64,000 bases of DNA, taken from Pseudomonas mandelii. Lineage in GTDB: Bacteria; Pseudomonadota; Gammaproteobacteria; Pseudomonadales; Pseudomonadaceae. Of the stretch, positions 8,857-17,097 are shown in pieces. The notes beneath the pieces were generated by a model. The model saw nothing but the letters and a program-made list of their open reading frames with translations. It did not search any database and had not been told where the DNA came from. Position numbers and translations under genes: made by a program. Position 1 is the stretch's first letter, and each line of letters begins with the position of its first letter. Location of the stretch: positions 62,001 through 126,000 of the forward strand of contig NZ_JAMYDU010000008.1 in the NCBI RefSeq assembly GCF_024138395.1, given 5' to 3'.

Positions 8857-9053
8857 GGCGATGCTCCAAATAGGAAATGGAAAAGCACCAAGTAAAAATT
8901 CAGGCCGCGACGCCCGGTCGCTGATTTGCAGCGACCCCCAAAGCCTATCCACCTCACTTCCGAGCGACAACCATCAAAACGTGTCGGAAAGTTCTCGAAA
9001 AATCACCACGTCTGTAGGACATGCACGGATAACTTTGACGACCACAATCAACG
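8857..9053. other. Intergenic stretch, nothing recognised
   Basis: Between the DUF6124 remnant and a REPIN. It presumably holds the promoter of the DUF6124 gene. No convincing open frame, RNA or palindrome was seen. Confidence 0.4.
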
Positions 9054-9143
9054 GTAGGAGCGAGGCTTGCCCGCGAAGGCGGTGTGTCAGTCGACATTAA
9101 TGTTGAATATAAAATCGCCTTCGCGGGCAAGCCTCGCTCCTAC
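9054..9143. repeat. REPIN downstream of gcd
   Basis: Opposed arms gtaggagcgaggcttgcccg... and its reverse complement, with the spacer family that contains TCGACATTAATGTTGAATA. Confidence 0.9.
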
Positions 9144-9177
9144 AGGGATTTTGGGTGTGACGGGGATTGCAGCCCAC

Positions 9178-9213
9178 AAAAAAAAGGCGACCCCCTCACA
9201 GGAGTCGCCTTTC
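9178..9213 (-). terminator. gcd terminator
   Basis: On the minus strand, stem AAAGGCGAC...GTCGCCTTT with a short CTGTGAGGGG-type loop is followed by a run of eight T, about 20 bases past the gcd stop. A classic Rho-independent terminator. Confidence 0.85.
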
Positions 9214-9233
9214 CTTTTAACTGCCGCTACCGC

Positions 9234-11642
9234 TTATTCCGACAGTTTGTACGCAATCACATAGTCACCCTGTTTGGTGCCCAGCGATCCGTGACCACCC
9301 GCAACAACGAGCACGTATTGCTTGCCGTCTTTACCGGTGTAGGTCATCGGTGTGGTTTGCGCGCCGGCTGGCAGGCGTCCTTCCCACAGTTGCTTGCCGT
9401 TTTTCACATCGTAGGCGCGCAGGTACTGGTCGAGAGTACCGCTCATGAAGGCCACGCCACTGGCGGTGGTGAAGGCGCCGCCCAGGCTCGGTACGCCCAT
9501 GCTCAGAGGAATTGGAACCGGCGAGCTGTCGCGCACGGTGCCGTTCTTGTGCATCCAGATGGTTTTGTTGGTGGTCAAATCGACCGCCGCCACGTAACCC
9601 CAGGCCGGTGCCTGGCAGGGCAGGCCCATTGGCGACAGCAGGGCTTCGAGGATCACGCCGTAGGGCGCGCCTTTGTTGGGCTGCACGCCTTCGGTTTCGC
9701 TGACGCGAGGGCCTTGTTTGGCGATTTCGGCGGCCGGGATCAATTTCGATTTGAACGCCATGTAGCTCGGGTTCAAGAAAGCAATCTGACGCACCGGGTC
9801 AACCGAGATGCCGCCCCAGTCGAACACCCCGAAGTTACCGGGATAAACGATCGAGCCTTGCAGCGACGGCGGGGTGAACATGCCGTCGTAACGCAGGGAT
9901 TTGAAGTCGATCCGGCACAACATCTGATCAAACGGCGTCACGCCCCACATGTCGCGTTCCTTGAGGGGCGGCGGCACGAAGTTCAGGTCGGACATCGGTT
10001 GGGTCGGCGAAGTGTAGTCGCCTTCCACCGCGCCTTGCGGCACCGGGATTTCCTTGATCGGCACGATCGGCTGACCATTGCTGCGGTCCAGCACGTAGAT
10101 GCTGCCTTGCTTGGTGGACGCGAGCACCGCCGGTTTCACACCGTCCGCGGTTTTCAGGTCCATCAGGGTTGGCTGGCCACCGACGTCCATGTCCCACAGG
10201 TCATGGTGGGTGAACTGGAAGTGCCAGCGCACTTTGCCGGTGGCGATGTCCAGCGCGGTCAGGCCGGCGGCGTGCAGTTCCGATTCAGGGGTACGCGCGC
10301 CACCGAACTGATCCGGGGTCTGGTTGCCCATCGGCAGGTAGATCATGCCGAGTTTTTCGTCGACGCTGAAGATGGACCACATGTTCGGCGAGTTGCGGGT
10401 GTAGACCTTGCCTTCGGCAATCGGCGTGGTGTCGTCCGGGTTGCCGCTGTCCCAATTCCACACGAGTTTGCCGGTGTGCACGTCGAACGCGCGGATGACA
10501 CCGCTTGGCTCGTCGATGGAAACGTTGTCGGTCACGTGGCCGCCAATCACCACCAGGTCTTTGGTGACCGCCGGTGGCGAAGTGGAGTAATAACCGCCGG
10601 CAGTGAATTCACCGATGTTGGTCGTCAGGTCAACCTGGCCACCGTTGCCGAAGTCTTCGCACATTTTGCCGGTGTCGGCGTTCAGGGCGATCAGGCGGGT
10701 GTCGGCGGTCGGCAGGAAGATCCGACGCGGGCAGACGCTGGTCACTGGCGCGTTGGCAGTGCCGGTCGGGCTCTGCTCGGACGCGTAGACGGCGTCATCG
10801 TGATAGGTCACGCCACGGCAGGTCATGTGCGCCCAACCCTTGAAGTTCGCCGCGTTTTGCGTGGAGAGCTTCGGATCGAAACGCCAGAGTTCCTTGCCGG
10901 TGTCCGGGTCCAGCGCGATCACCTGGCTGTGCGGCGTGCAGACATAGAGCATGCCGTTGGCTTTGAGCGGGGTGTTTTCGGCGGTGGTTTCGCCCGGGTC
11001 GTTCGGGCCAGGCAGGTCGCCGGTGCGGTAGGTCCAGGCGGGAACCAGTTTGCTGACGTTCTGCGGCGTAATCTGCGCCAGTGGCGAGTAGCGATCGCCA
11101 TGGGCGCTGCGGCCGTAGGAGTTCCAGTCGCCATCGGGCATGGCCGGGGCAGTGTTGGCCATGCCTGGCACGGCGTCACGATCCAGTTCGCCTTTGATTT
11201 CACCGGGGTTGGTGAACAGGCTGGCCAGCGCGGCGATACCGGCGATGACCACGGCAGCGCTCAGTACACCGGTGCCGATCGGGTTGAATTCACCGGTACG
11301 CAATGGGCGACGAAACCAGGGCAGCAGCATGACGATACCGAGGGCAAAGAGCAGCGCCAGACGTGGCACCAGTTGCCACCAGTCCAAGCCGACTTCCCAC
11401 AGTGCCCAGACCGTACTGGCGAACAGCACGACTGCATACAGACTCAGCGCCGCATAACGGTCGGCCAGCAGCAGCCCCCCGGTCAGCATCAGGCCGATAC
11501 CGGCCAGCAGGTAATACAGTGAGCCGCCGAGCATGCTCAGCTTGATCCCCCCGGCCAGCAAGGCCAGGCCCATTAGTAGAAGCACGATACCGAGCAGGCT
11601 CGGCAGCAGACGGCTTCGACTGAAAGCACCATCAGCGCTCAT
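9234..11642 (-). CDS. gcd: Membrane-bound PQQ glucose dehydrogenase
   Basis: Inner-membrane quinoprotein of 802 residues that oxidises periplasmic glucose to gluconolactone and passes electrons to ubiquinone; the product gluconate drives mineral phosphate solubilisation. The N-terminal 140 residues hold five hydrophobic helices (starting SLLGIVLLLMGLALLAGGI). The rest is the eight-bladed PQQ propeller with typical pieces such as WNSYGRSAHGDRYSPL, AWTYRTGD and GHGSLGTKQGDYVIAY. A GGAG site precedes the ATG. The oprB porin lies upstream in the same orientation, so glucose entry and oxidation genes are adjacent, although the 231-base gap with a REP makes separate transcription likely. PQQ must be supplied by a pqq operon outside the window. 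Confidence 0.95.
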   Translation of the reverse strand: MSADGAFSRSRLLPSLLGIVLLLMGLALLAGGIKLSMLGGSLYYLLAGIGLMLTGGLLLADRYAALSLYAVVLFASTVWALWEVGLDWWQLVPRLALLFALGIVMLLPWFRRPLRTGEFNPIGTGVLSAAVVIAGIAALASLFTNPGEIKGELDRDAVPGMANTAPAMPDGDWNSYGRSAHGDRYSPLAQITPQNVSKLVPAWTYRTGDLPGPNDPGETTAENTPLKANGMLYVCTPHSQVIALDPDTGKELWRFDPKLSTQNAANFKGWAHMTCRGVTYHDDAVYASEQSPTGTANAPVTSVCPRRIFLPTADTRLIALNADTGKMCEDFGNGGQVDLTTNIGEFTAGGYYSTSPPAVTKDLVVIGGHVTDNVSIDEPSGVIRAFDVHTGKLVWNWDSGNPDDTTPIAEGKVYTRNSPNMWSIFSVDEKLGMIYLPMGNQTPDQFGGARTPESELHAAGLTALDIATGKVRWHFQFTHHDLWDMDVGGQPTLMDLKTADGVKPAVLASTKQGSIYVLDRSNGQPIVPIKEIPVPQGAVEGDYTSPTQPMSDLNFVPPPLKERDMWGVTPFDQMLCRIDFKSLRYDGMFTPPSLQGSIVYPGNFGVFDWGGISVDPVRQIAFLNPSYMAFKSKLIPAAEIAKQGPRVSETEGVQPNKGAPYGVILEALLSPMGLPCQAPAWGYVAAVDLTTNKTIWMHKNGTVRDSSPVPIPLSMGVPSLGGAFTTASGVAFMSGTLDQYLRAYDVKNGKQLWEGRLPAGAQTTPMTYTGKDGKQYVLVVAGGHGSLGTKQGDYVIAYKLSE

Positions 11643-11750
11643 AGTGTGGTTCTCCGTGACGTTTTAAGTAGTCCCGCGCAAGTTCACTGTAGATGACGAT
11701 CTTGTGCGGGCAGGGTTCATGTAAAAAGTGTTTGGACGCTGCATCACCCT

Positions 11751-11855
11751 GTAGGAGCGAGGCTTGCCCGCGAAGACGGATTAACATCCAACAAAGATGC
11801 TGATTAATAGATCGCCTTCGCGGGCAAGTCGGATCGCCGCACCGCTCGCTCCTAC
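11751..11855. repeat. Asymmetric REPIN between gcd and oprB
   Basis: The left arm is the normal gtaggagcgaggcttgcccg form. The right arm reads gggcaagtcggatcgccgca then ccgctcgctcctac, i.e. the variant REP head with about 14 extra bases (tcggatcgccgcac) in the loop. The same variant occurs at 46371 and 58549. Confidence 0.8.
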
Positions 11856-11873
11856 AAGGTCTTGTGGTTTTAA

Positions 11874-13256
11874 TTAGAAAGATGACTGGATCTTGATCCC
11901 GCCAATCAGCGCGTCATCAACCTTGTCCACGCCACCGGGGTGGCGGATGTATTGCAGGTTCGGGCGCACGGTCAGCCAGTTCGTGACGTGCACGCCGTAA
12001 TAGAGTTCGGCGCTGTATTCAGTGTCTTGCGGCGGCAGGAACGATGGGTCGTTGTAGTCGAAGACGGCGCGGGCCTGATTGGTGGCCTCAGCGTTCTTGC
12101 GGTAGGCCGGGTTGACGTGGACACGGGCCAGGGCAAAACCGATGTCGTCCCTGGCGCGGGCATCGAACAAACCTTTGTAGACGACGCCAGCCTGGACGTA
12201 GTTGTCGATGGCGTTGGTCTTTTTGTCGTGCATCGTGCCGTTGGCAAACACGCTCAACCCGCGAGAGTTGTCACTGGCGCGGCTGGTCAACTGCTGCTGC
12301 ACACCCAGCCACACGCCATGCTTGCTCGATGCGCTGCGATAAGCCTCGCCACTCAGCGCGGCTGGCTGGCCGTTGCTGTCCTTGTAGACGTCAGTGGCCT
12401 TGGCATTGCTGTAGTAATAACCGGCACGGTATTCACCCGGCAGGCCATTGAATTTCGGGGTCCAGACCAGCTCCACCGGCAGGATCGCGCCCTGAGTGCC
12501 GCTGCCGCTGAGCTTGAAGCCGTTGTCGCGATCAAGGTTGGACGGGTTTTGCTCGTAAGCCCCGACTTGCGCGTAGAGCTGTGGCGTCAGGTGATATTTG
12601 ACGCGCATCGCCCACTGGCTGACCGGCCAGTTGTACCAGATGTCGCCGACCCAGTTGCCGACCTGGGAGCCGCAGAACGCCAGGTTCTGGAAGTCGCAGG
12701 GGAAGCTGTTGAAGTCTTCGCCTTCGCCGAAACGGCCGACCTTGATGTCGAGTTTCTGATCGAAGAATTTCTGCTGATACCACATCTGCGTCAGGCGCCA
12801 GGTCTGGCCGCGGCCCCAGACTTCCTGAGCCGAGGTGAAACCGCCGACACGCGGATCGTTGATCCGGTCGTTGCTGATGTTGTTGCCATTGCGTTCGGTG
12901 ATGGTCAGCTGAAATTCAGCAGCGTCCCAGCCGAGAATCTTCTGCAAGTCCAGATGGGTGCCAAAGCCGAATTGGTCGCTGTAGCGAGCAGTGCGGTCAT
13001 GGTCGTAGCCGCCGTGCAGGTTGCTGCCCATTTCACCGGTGTAATCGACCTTGAAATCGTAGCCCTTTTCCGAAAGTTCGGTGCGAGTGCCGTTCCAGTC
13101 ACCGAGCATCCACGGCGAATCGCTATCGAAGGCCGGTGCAGCCTGGGTGCAGGTGGCGAGGCCCAACGCGGTGAATCCGCCAATCAGCTTGAGGGCTTTT
13201 CGATGGGCTACAGGGAGCAAGACAGCGCTGTCTTTGGGGGTGTGAAAATCAGGCAT
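11874..13256 (-). CDS. oprB: OprB-family carbohydrate-selective porin
   Basis: Outer-membrane porin for glucose and related sugars, 460 residues including a signal peptide (LIGGFTALGLATCTQAAPAFD; cleavage after the AxA-like CTQA). Family features include DSPWMLGDWNGTRTELSEKG at the mature N-terminus, GYDHDRTARYSDQFGFG, NSFPCDFQNLAFCGSQ with the paired cysteines, and a C-terminal terminal-strand Phe (KIQSSF). No strong ribosome site precedes the ATG at 13256 and no better start is visible. The N-terminal stretch before the hydrophobic core is long (about 25 residues), so the annotated start might be slightly early. It lies upstream of gcd in the same direction. Confidence 0.92.
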   Translation of the reverse strand: MPDFHTPKDSAVLLPVAHRKALKLIGGFTALGLATCTQAAPAFDSDSPWMLGDWNGTRTELSEKGYDFKVDYTGEMGSNLHGGYDHDRTARYSDQFGFGTHLDLQKILGWDAAEFQLTITERNGNNISNDRINDPRVGGFTSAQEVWGRGQTWRLTQMWYQQKFFDQKLDIKVGRFGEGEDFNSFPCDFQNLAFCGSQVGNWVGDIWYNWPVSQWAMRVKYHLTPQLYAQVGAYEQNPSNLDRDNGFKLSGSGTQGAILPVELVWTPKFNGLPGEYRAGYYYSNAKATDVYKDSNGQPAALSGEAYRSASSKHGVWLGVQQQLTSRASDNSRGLSVFANGTMHDKKTNAIDNYVQAGVVYKGLFDARARDDIGFALARVHVNPAYRKNAEATNQARAVFDYNDPSFLPPQDTEYSAELYYGVHVTNWLTVRPNLQYIRHPGGVDKVDDALIGGIKIQSSF

Positions 13257-13435
13257 AGAGAAGAAATTCTTGGTTTTTTTCTAAAGGGTGACTGAACGCA
13301 AGCAGAAATGAAGCACGGGAGAAGCGTTTCAGCTGGACGGGCGTAAGGATAATGTTCTGTTACACATAGAGAAAGGGCTTTTACTGACATGGATCATTTC
13401 GGATTTGGTAACAGTCCATGGAACAAAGCAAAATC
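13257..13435 (-). promoter_or_regulatory. oprB upstream region with inverted repeat
   Basis: Holds the presumed oprB promoter. Arms CTGTTAC (13357-13363) and GTAACAG (13408-13414) form a perfect 7-bp inverted repeat 51 bases apart, a possible operator pair. No known sugar-regulator consensus could be assigned. Confidence 0.35.
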
Positions 13436-13540
13436 AAAAGATCGCAGCCTTCGGCAGCTCCTACAGGATTTGCGTTTCGCCCGATGATTTACGGGTGTAC
13501 GCGATTCCCATGTAGGAGCTGCCGAAGGCTGCGATCTTTT
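13436..13540. repeat. REP doublet, GATCGCAGCCTTCGGCAGC type
   Basis: Opposed arms aaaagatcgcagccttcggc... and ...gctgccgaaggctgcgatctttt flank a 50-base spacer. This is a second REP class, distinct in sequence from the GAGGCTTGCCC class. The T-run at each end could terminate transcription. Confidence 0.9.
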
Positions 13541-13645
13541 CAGGTTCACCTACATTTATCAGATAACACACTGAGCCCTTCCACCCGACCAGCCCCTCGG
13601 CTAAGGTGCGCGGCTTCCAATCCCCACTTCGCTCGAAGGCCCGGC

Positions 13646-13876
13646 ATGACCGAACAGAACACCAACCCGTTGCACGGCGTGACGCTGGAACAGATCCTCA
13701 ACGCCTTGGTTGAACACTACGAATGGGCGGGGCTGGCCGAGCGCATCGATATCCGCTGCTTCAAGAGTGATCCGAGCATCAAGTCGAGCCTGACATTCCT
13801 GCGCAAAACCCCGTGGGCGCGGGAGAAGGTCGAACGCCTGTATGTAAAACTGATGCGCACCAAGCGTCCGGTCTGA
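13646..13876 (+). CDS. VF530 family DNA-binding protein (DUF2132)
   Basis: A 76-residue protein recognised as VF530/DUF2132 by [19 protein letters not shown], then [16 protein letters not shown]. The family is small, widespread in proteobacteria and annotated as DNA-binding from a structure; its role is unknown. The ATG at 13646 was chosen over an upstream in-frame ATG at 13418 because the upstream part runs through the REP element. It lies two bases before the Pr6Pr membrane gene, so the two are probably co-transcribed. Confidence 0.85.
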   Translation: MTEQNTNPLHGVTLEQILNALVEHYEWAGLAERIDIRCFKSDPSIKSSLTFLRKTPWAREKVERLYVKLMRTKRPV

Positions 13877-13878
13877 GC

Positions 13879-14517
13879 ATGGTCATACCCTCGGCCGCGA
13901 GACGTCGTTGTGTTGCCGTTGCGGCGATGCTGGGTTGGGCGGGTTTAAGCATTCAGCTGTACCTGATTCTCTACTTACGCTGGAGTGTCGGGGCCAGTCT
14001 GCTGGGCGGGCTGGTGAGTTTCTTCAGCTTTTTCACCGTGCTGACCAATACGCTGGCGGCGGTGGTGCTGACCTGTGAAGTGACGTCCCGCGATTCGGCG
14101 GCGCGGCGCTGGTTTTTGCAGCCGTGGGTAAGCAGTGGAGTTGCAGTGAGCATCGCCGTGGTCGGTGTGGCGTACAGCCTGTTGTTGCGCCACTTGTGGC
14201 ATCCCGAAGGCTGGCAATGGTTGGCCGATGAGCTGATGCATGACGTCATGCCATTGCTGTTTCTGGTTTATTGGTGGTTCTGTGTGCCCAAGGGTACGTT
14301 GCGGCTGAAGCACATTGCGCTATGGGTGATCTATCCGCTGGTGTACTTCGGCTATGCGTTATGGCGCGGGTATTTGCTGGCGGTTTATCCGTATCCGTTC
14401 ATTGATGTGGACAAGCTGGGTTATCTGCAGGTGTTCACCAATGCCGGCGGGTTGTTGGTGGGGGTTGTGATGATTGCGCTGCTGGTGGTTGGATTGGATC
14501 GTCGTCTTCATCATTAG
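13879..14517 (+). CDS. Pr6Pr family integral membrane protein
   Basis: A 212-residue protein with six predicted membrane helices, fitting the Pr6Pr (F420-dependent/FAR-17a-like) family of unknown function. Conserved-looking features are FFSFFTVLTNTLAA in the second helix, DELMHDVMPLLFLVYWW in the middle and YPFIDVDKLGY before the last helix. The ATG at 13879 is separated from the VF530 stop by two bases. A REP doublet follows the stop directly. No activity can be assigned from sequence. Confidence 0.8.
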   Translation: MVIPSAARRRCVAVAAMLGWAGLSIQLYLILYLRWSVGASLLGGLVSFFSFFTVLTNTLAAVVLTCEVTSRDSAARRWFLQPWVSSGVAVSIAVVGVAYSLLLRHLWHPEGWQWLADELMHDVMPLLFLVYWWFCVPKGTLRLKHIALWVIYPLVYFGYALWRGYLLAVYPYPFIDVDKLGYLQVFTNAGGLLVGVVMIALLVVGLDRRLHH

Positions 14518-14540
14518 TTGGAGTTCGTTGGATCAAGATC

Positions 14541-14644
14541 AAAAGATCGCAGCCTTCGGCAGCTCCTACAGGGGAATCGCTACGCCCGGGAATCATCGGG
14601 CGAACACAAATTCCGTAGGAGCTGCCGAAGGCTGCGATCTTTTT
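14541..14644. repeat. REP doublet, GATCGCAGCC type
   Basis: Same class as the element at 13436: arms aaaagatcgcagccttcggc... and its reverse complement, ending in T4. It lies between the convergent Pr6Pr and siderophore-interacting-protein genes. Confidence 0.9.
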
Positions 14645-14649
14645 AGACA

Positions 14650-15438
14650 TCACTCGTCGCTGTCATCCAGCCGCCAGTAACCGACAGCCTTCACAAACTG
14701 CTCGTTCAAGCCGTGCTCATCGAGCAATACCCGGCGGATCTGCCGCGATACTTTGGACTCAGTCGCCACCCACGCATACAGATTGCCAGCGGGCACCTTG
14801 ATCTGTTGCACGGTGGTCAGCAGGTTGTTTCGGCCACCTTCACGCAGCACCCAGATCATATCGACCTGGGCTGCGCTTCCCAGGCGTTGTTGTTCGGCGC
14901 CGTTCTCCACTTCCACGATCACCAATGCACGCCGATTGGCGGCCAGGCTTTCGAGGCGGCGGGCTATGGCGGGCAGGGCGGTTTCATCGCCGATCAGCAG
15001 GTAGCTGTCGAAGATATCCGGCACGATCATCGAGCCCCGAGGCCCGCCGATGTGCAGGAACTGGCCGGGTTTGGCCTGCTCGGCCCAAGTCGAGGCAGGG
15101 CCATCGCCGTGTAGCACGAAGTCGATGTCCAGCTCCAGCGTGTCCAGGTCATAACGACGAGGCGTGTAGTCGCGCATCGCAGGCATCGGCCCGTTGTCCT
15201 TGCCGGCACCGAGTACCAGGGTTTCCAGCGCCGCGTGTTCGGCCGCGTTTTGGGGGAACAGCAGTTTGACGTGGTCGTCCGTTCCGAGGCTGACGAAGCC
15301 TGCGAGCTCAGGGCCGCCCAAGGTAATCCTGCGCATACGCGGCGTCAGGTCGACCACTCGCAGTACTTCCAGACGACGGCGTTTGATCTCATGGCTGACA
15401 CGGTGAATGGATTGGGATGGCACGATAACGTCGGTCAT
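14650..15438 (-). CDS. Siderophore-interacting protein, NfeF/ViuB-like ferric reductase
   Basis: Flavoenzyme of 262 residues that reduces ferric chelates with NAD(P)H in the cytoplasm to release iron. The FAD-binding barrel carries RRITLGGPELAGF and the signature RDYTPRRYD. The C-terminal nucleotide-binding half has GDETALPAIARRLE and ends VGYWR, typical of the SIP family. Its start overlaps the stop of the PadR gene upstream (ATGA at 15435-15438), so the pair forms one operon. The arrangement resembles E. coli nfeR-nfeF (yqjI-yqjH), where the PadR protein represses the reductase in response to metal. Confidence 0.9.
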   Translation of the reverse strand: MTDVIVPSQSIHRVSHEIKRRRLEVLRVVDLTPRMRRITLGGPELAGFVSLGTDDHVKLLFPQNAAEHAALETLVLGAGKDNGPMPAMRDYTPRRYDLDTLELDIDFVLHGDGPASTWAEQAKPGQFLHIGGPRGSMIVPDIFDSYLLIGDETALPAIARRLESLAANRRALVIVEVENGAEQQRLGSAAQVDMIWVLREGGRNNLLTTVQQIKVPAGNLYAWVATESKVSRQIRRVLLDEHGLNEQFVKAVGYWRLDDSDE

Positions 15439-16010
15439 TCGGCTTTCTCCGAAGCGGGTGGAATGGCGGGGCCGTCGACGATGGCTTTGGCTGTGTTGTT
15501 GAGCAGGTCACGCACCCGCAGGATTTCTTCCGGGCTCCAGCGACCATGGTGCATTTGCAAGGCATGGCGCAGGTTGTGCACCGCTTCGTGAATTTCGGCG
15601 GGGCGGTCATGGCCGCGCAACGAGCGCTTGCTGACTTCGATACGCATGCGCACGCCGTCCAGGGCAATCGCTTGTTCACTTAAAGACAGACGTCCGGCGT
15701 CGGTGATGCTGTAGCGTTTTTTTCCGCCCTCGGCATCGCCTAGGATCATTTCGCTTTCTTCAAGGAAGGTCAGGGTCGGGTAGATCACGCCGGGGCTTGG
15801 GCTGTAGGCGCCGTCGAACATGCTTTCGATCTGGCGGATCAAGTCATAGCCATGGCACGGCTGCTCGGCAATCAGCGCCAGTAGCAACAACTTCAGGTCG
15901 CCGGGGGCGAACACCCGCGGGCCACGGCTACCGCGTTCGCGACCGGGGCGCTTTTCGAAGCCGTCACGGCCATCGCCATGCTCGCGGTGGGGGGAATGAT
16001 GGTCTCTCAT
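15435..16010 (-). CDS. PadR-family regulator with His-rich N-terminus (NfeR-like)
   Basis: A 191-residue winged-helix repressor. The PadR HTH runs from about residue 37 (LLLLALIAEQPCHGYDLIRQ) and includes SPSPGVIYPTLTFLEE, the most conserved PadR stretch. The N-terminal 30 residues are His/Arg/Gly-rich (MRDHHSPHREHGDG), as in E. coli YqjI/NfeR, where such a tail senses Ni/Fe. A metal-responsive role is therefore inferred, not shown. It is the first gene of the operon with the ferric reductase and probably autoregulates through the palindrome just upstream at 16045. Confidence 0.85.
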   Translation of the reverse strand: MRDHHSPHREHGDGRDGFEKRPGRERGSRGPRVFAPGDLKLLLLALIAEQPCHGYDLIRQIESMFDGAYSPSPGVIYPTLTFLEESEMILGDAEGGKKRYSITDAGRLSLSEQAIALDGVRMRIEVSKRSLRGHDRPAEIHEAVHNLRHALQMHHGRWSPEEILRVRDLLNNTAKAIVDGPAIPPASEKAE

Positions 16011-16044
16011 TTCTGTCTTCTCTAGTCGTGTTTAGATACAACTT

Positions 16045-16056
16045 AAGATATATCTT
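16045..16056. promoter_or_regulatory. Candidate PadR/NfeR operator
   Basis: Perfect 12-bp palindrome AAGATATATCTT, 35 bases upstream of the PadR start, with a related half-site TTTAGATAC at 16031. The position fits autorepression. Confidence 0.55.
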
Positions 16057-16187
16057 TAGAGTCGCGCAAGACGTTTATCCGCGCAATTCGCGCTGAGCTG
16101 ACGAGCGGCAGGCGTTCGGCAAATGCAATAGCAAATTTATCGCCGGGTTGCCGGGTGGAATAACTTCAGAGTTAAAGTGATTGCTCT

Positions 16188-16299
16188 AGTTGCTGTAGAG
16201 TATCTATTCTAATTGTGCGCAAGTTGCCGTATATACAGGGCAAAGTTACTGTATGGTTTTTAAACTTAAACTGTGTGTAGGGTAAAACTTACAGTCACT
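16188..16299. promoter_or_regulatory. Four copies of AGTTRCYGTA upstream of the pilus operon
   Basis: AGTTGCTGTA (16188), AGTTGCCGTA (16222) and AGTTACTGTA (16244) are direct copies 34 and 22 bases apart. TACAGTCACT at 16290-16299 is an inverted copy with one mismatch. They lie in a 500-base A/T-rich gap ahead of the major pilin gene and look like binding sites of one regulator. No other gene is visible between 16011 and 16508. Confidence 0.5.
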
Positions 16300-16508
16300 G
16301 TTTTGATTATCTGTTTTTCGTTCTTTTTTCTTGCGGGTCATGAGGTTGTTTAACTACGTGGTTGTCAGAAGTTGCCTGCTTACATTCCAGAGTTAACAGC
16401 CGATGATGCCCCGGCATTCGACGTTCAAGTTGACTTTGCTCAATTCAGGCAGTGGTTGCCTTGAACTTTCAATGCTCATCCCTCTATCAAGAAAACAGGT
16501 ACAGAACG

Positions 16509-16994
16509 ATGTTCAAGAAACTCGCAATCGCTGCTCCACTGGCTCTTCTGGCAATGGGTTCCACCGGTGCATTCGCCGCCGGTGAAGCGTCGCACTCGAT
16601 CAGCCTCGTCGCTCATGTGCCGACCAACGGTTTCTATGTCGTGCCGACCGATCCGGATCTGGTCAACAAGGACCAGGACATGAGCTACCAGCCGACCACT
16701 GGCAAGATGCGCGATGTCAACGGCTTCTTCGATGTGCGTAACAACAACGGTTCGGTACACGCCAGCCTCGAAAGCCAGCCAAAACTGGTCGCCGGTAATA
16801 CTTCGATCGACCTGCAGGTCATGCTTAACAACAAGGAACTGACCCTGACCCCGCAAATGGTCGTCGGTGAAGCCGAGTCCGACGTCAACTACCGTGCACC
16901 GCTGAAAATCTCCGCCGTGGGCAGCAACTTCCAGCCGGGTGATTACACCGGTTCCGTGGCGATGATCTTTGACGCCGTGCCACCGGTCAACTGA
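16509..16994 (+). CDS. CS1/cable-type major pilin subunit
   Basis: A 161-residue exported subunit of an alpha-class (CS1, CFA/I, Burkholderia cable) chaperone-usher pilus. The signal peptide is MFKKLAIAAPLALLAMGSTG, cleaved near AFA/AGEA. The mature protein starts with an alternating donor-strand-like segment (HSISLVAHVP) and ends in a beta-rich region (PGDYTGSVAMIFDA). No cysteines are present, as in CfaB/CooA relatives. The ATG at 16509 is preferred because it opens the signal peptide. First gene of the operon; the hairpin after it may keep pilin mRNA more abundant than the downstream usher message. Confidence 0.88.
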   Translation: MFKKLAIAAPLALLAMGSTGAFAAGEASHSISLVAHVPTNGFYVVPTDPDLVNKDQDMSYQPTTGKMRDVNGFFDVRNNNGSVHASLESQPKLVAGNTSIDLQVMLNNKELTLTPQMVVGEAESDVNYRAPLKISAVGSNFQPGDYTGSVAMIFDAVPPVN

Positions 16995-17003
16995 TCCGAT
17001 ATT

Positions 17004-17054
17004 AAGCACTCTCTTTCACTGAGGCGCTTACCGGCGGGGCAAGCCGCAGTGCTT
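17004..17054 (+). terminator. Stem-loop between major pilin and usher
   Basis: Outer arms AAGCACT (17004-17010) and AGTGCTT (17048-17054) pair perfectly, with an inner GCGCTT/AAGCCGC pairing. There is no T-run, so it is more likely an attenuator or 3' mRNA stabiliser than a full terminator. Confidence 0.5.
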
Positions 17055-17097
17055 GTCCCGTCGGACTTCCATCTTTTGTAAATCAGAGTACGAGTTC

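Noticed and set aside
8280..9143. Possible CRISPR array
   Set aside because: Repeats are inverted pairs of REP type with irregular spacing and similar spacers; no cas genes.
9084..11522. Very long open frame (812 codons) on the + strand opposite gcd
   Set aside because: It mirrors the gcd codons, lacks a ribosome site, gives a His/Arg/Val-rich product of no known type, and gcd on the minus strand is unmistakable.
11940..13295. 451-codon + strand frame opposite oprB
   Set aside because: Antisense shadow of a clear porin gene; composition is an artefact of high third-position GC.
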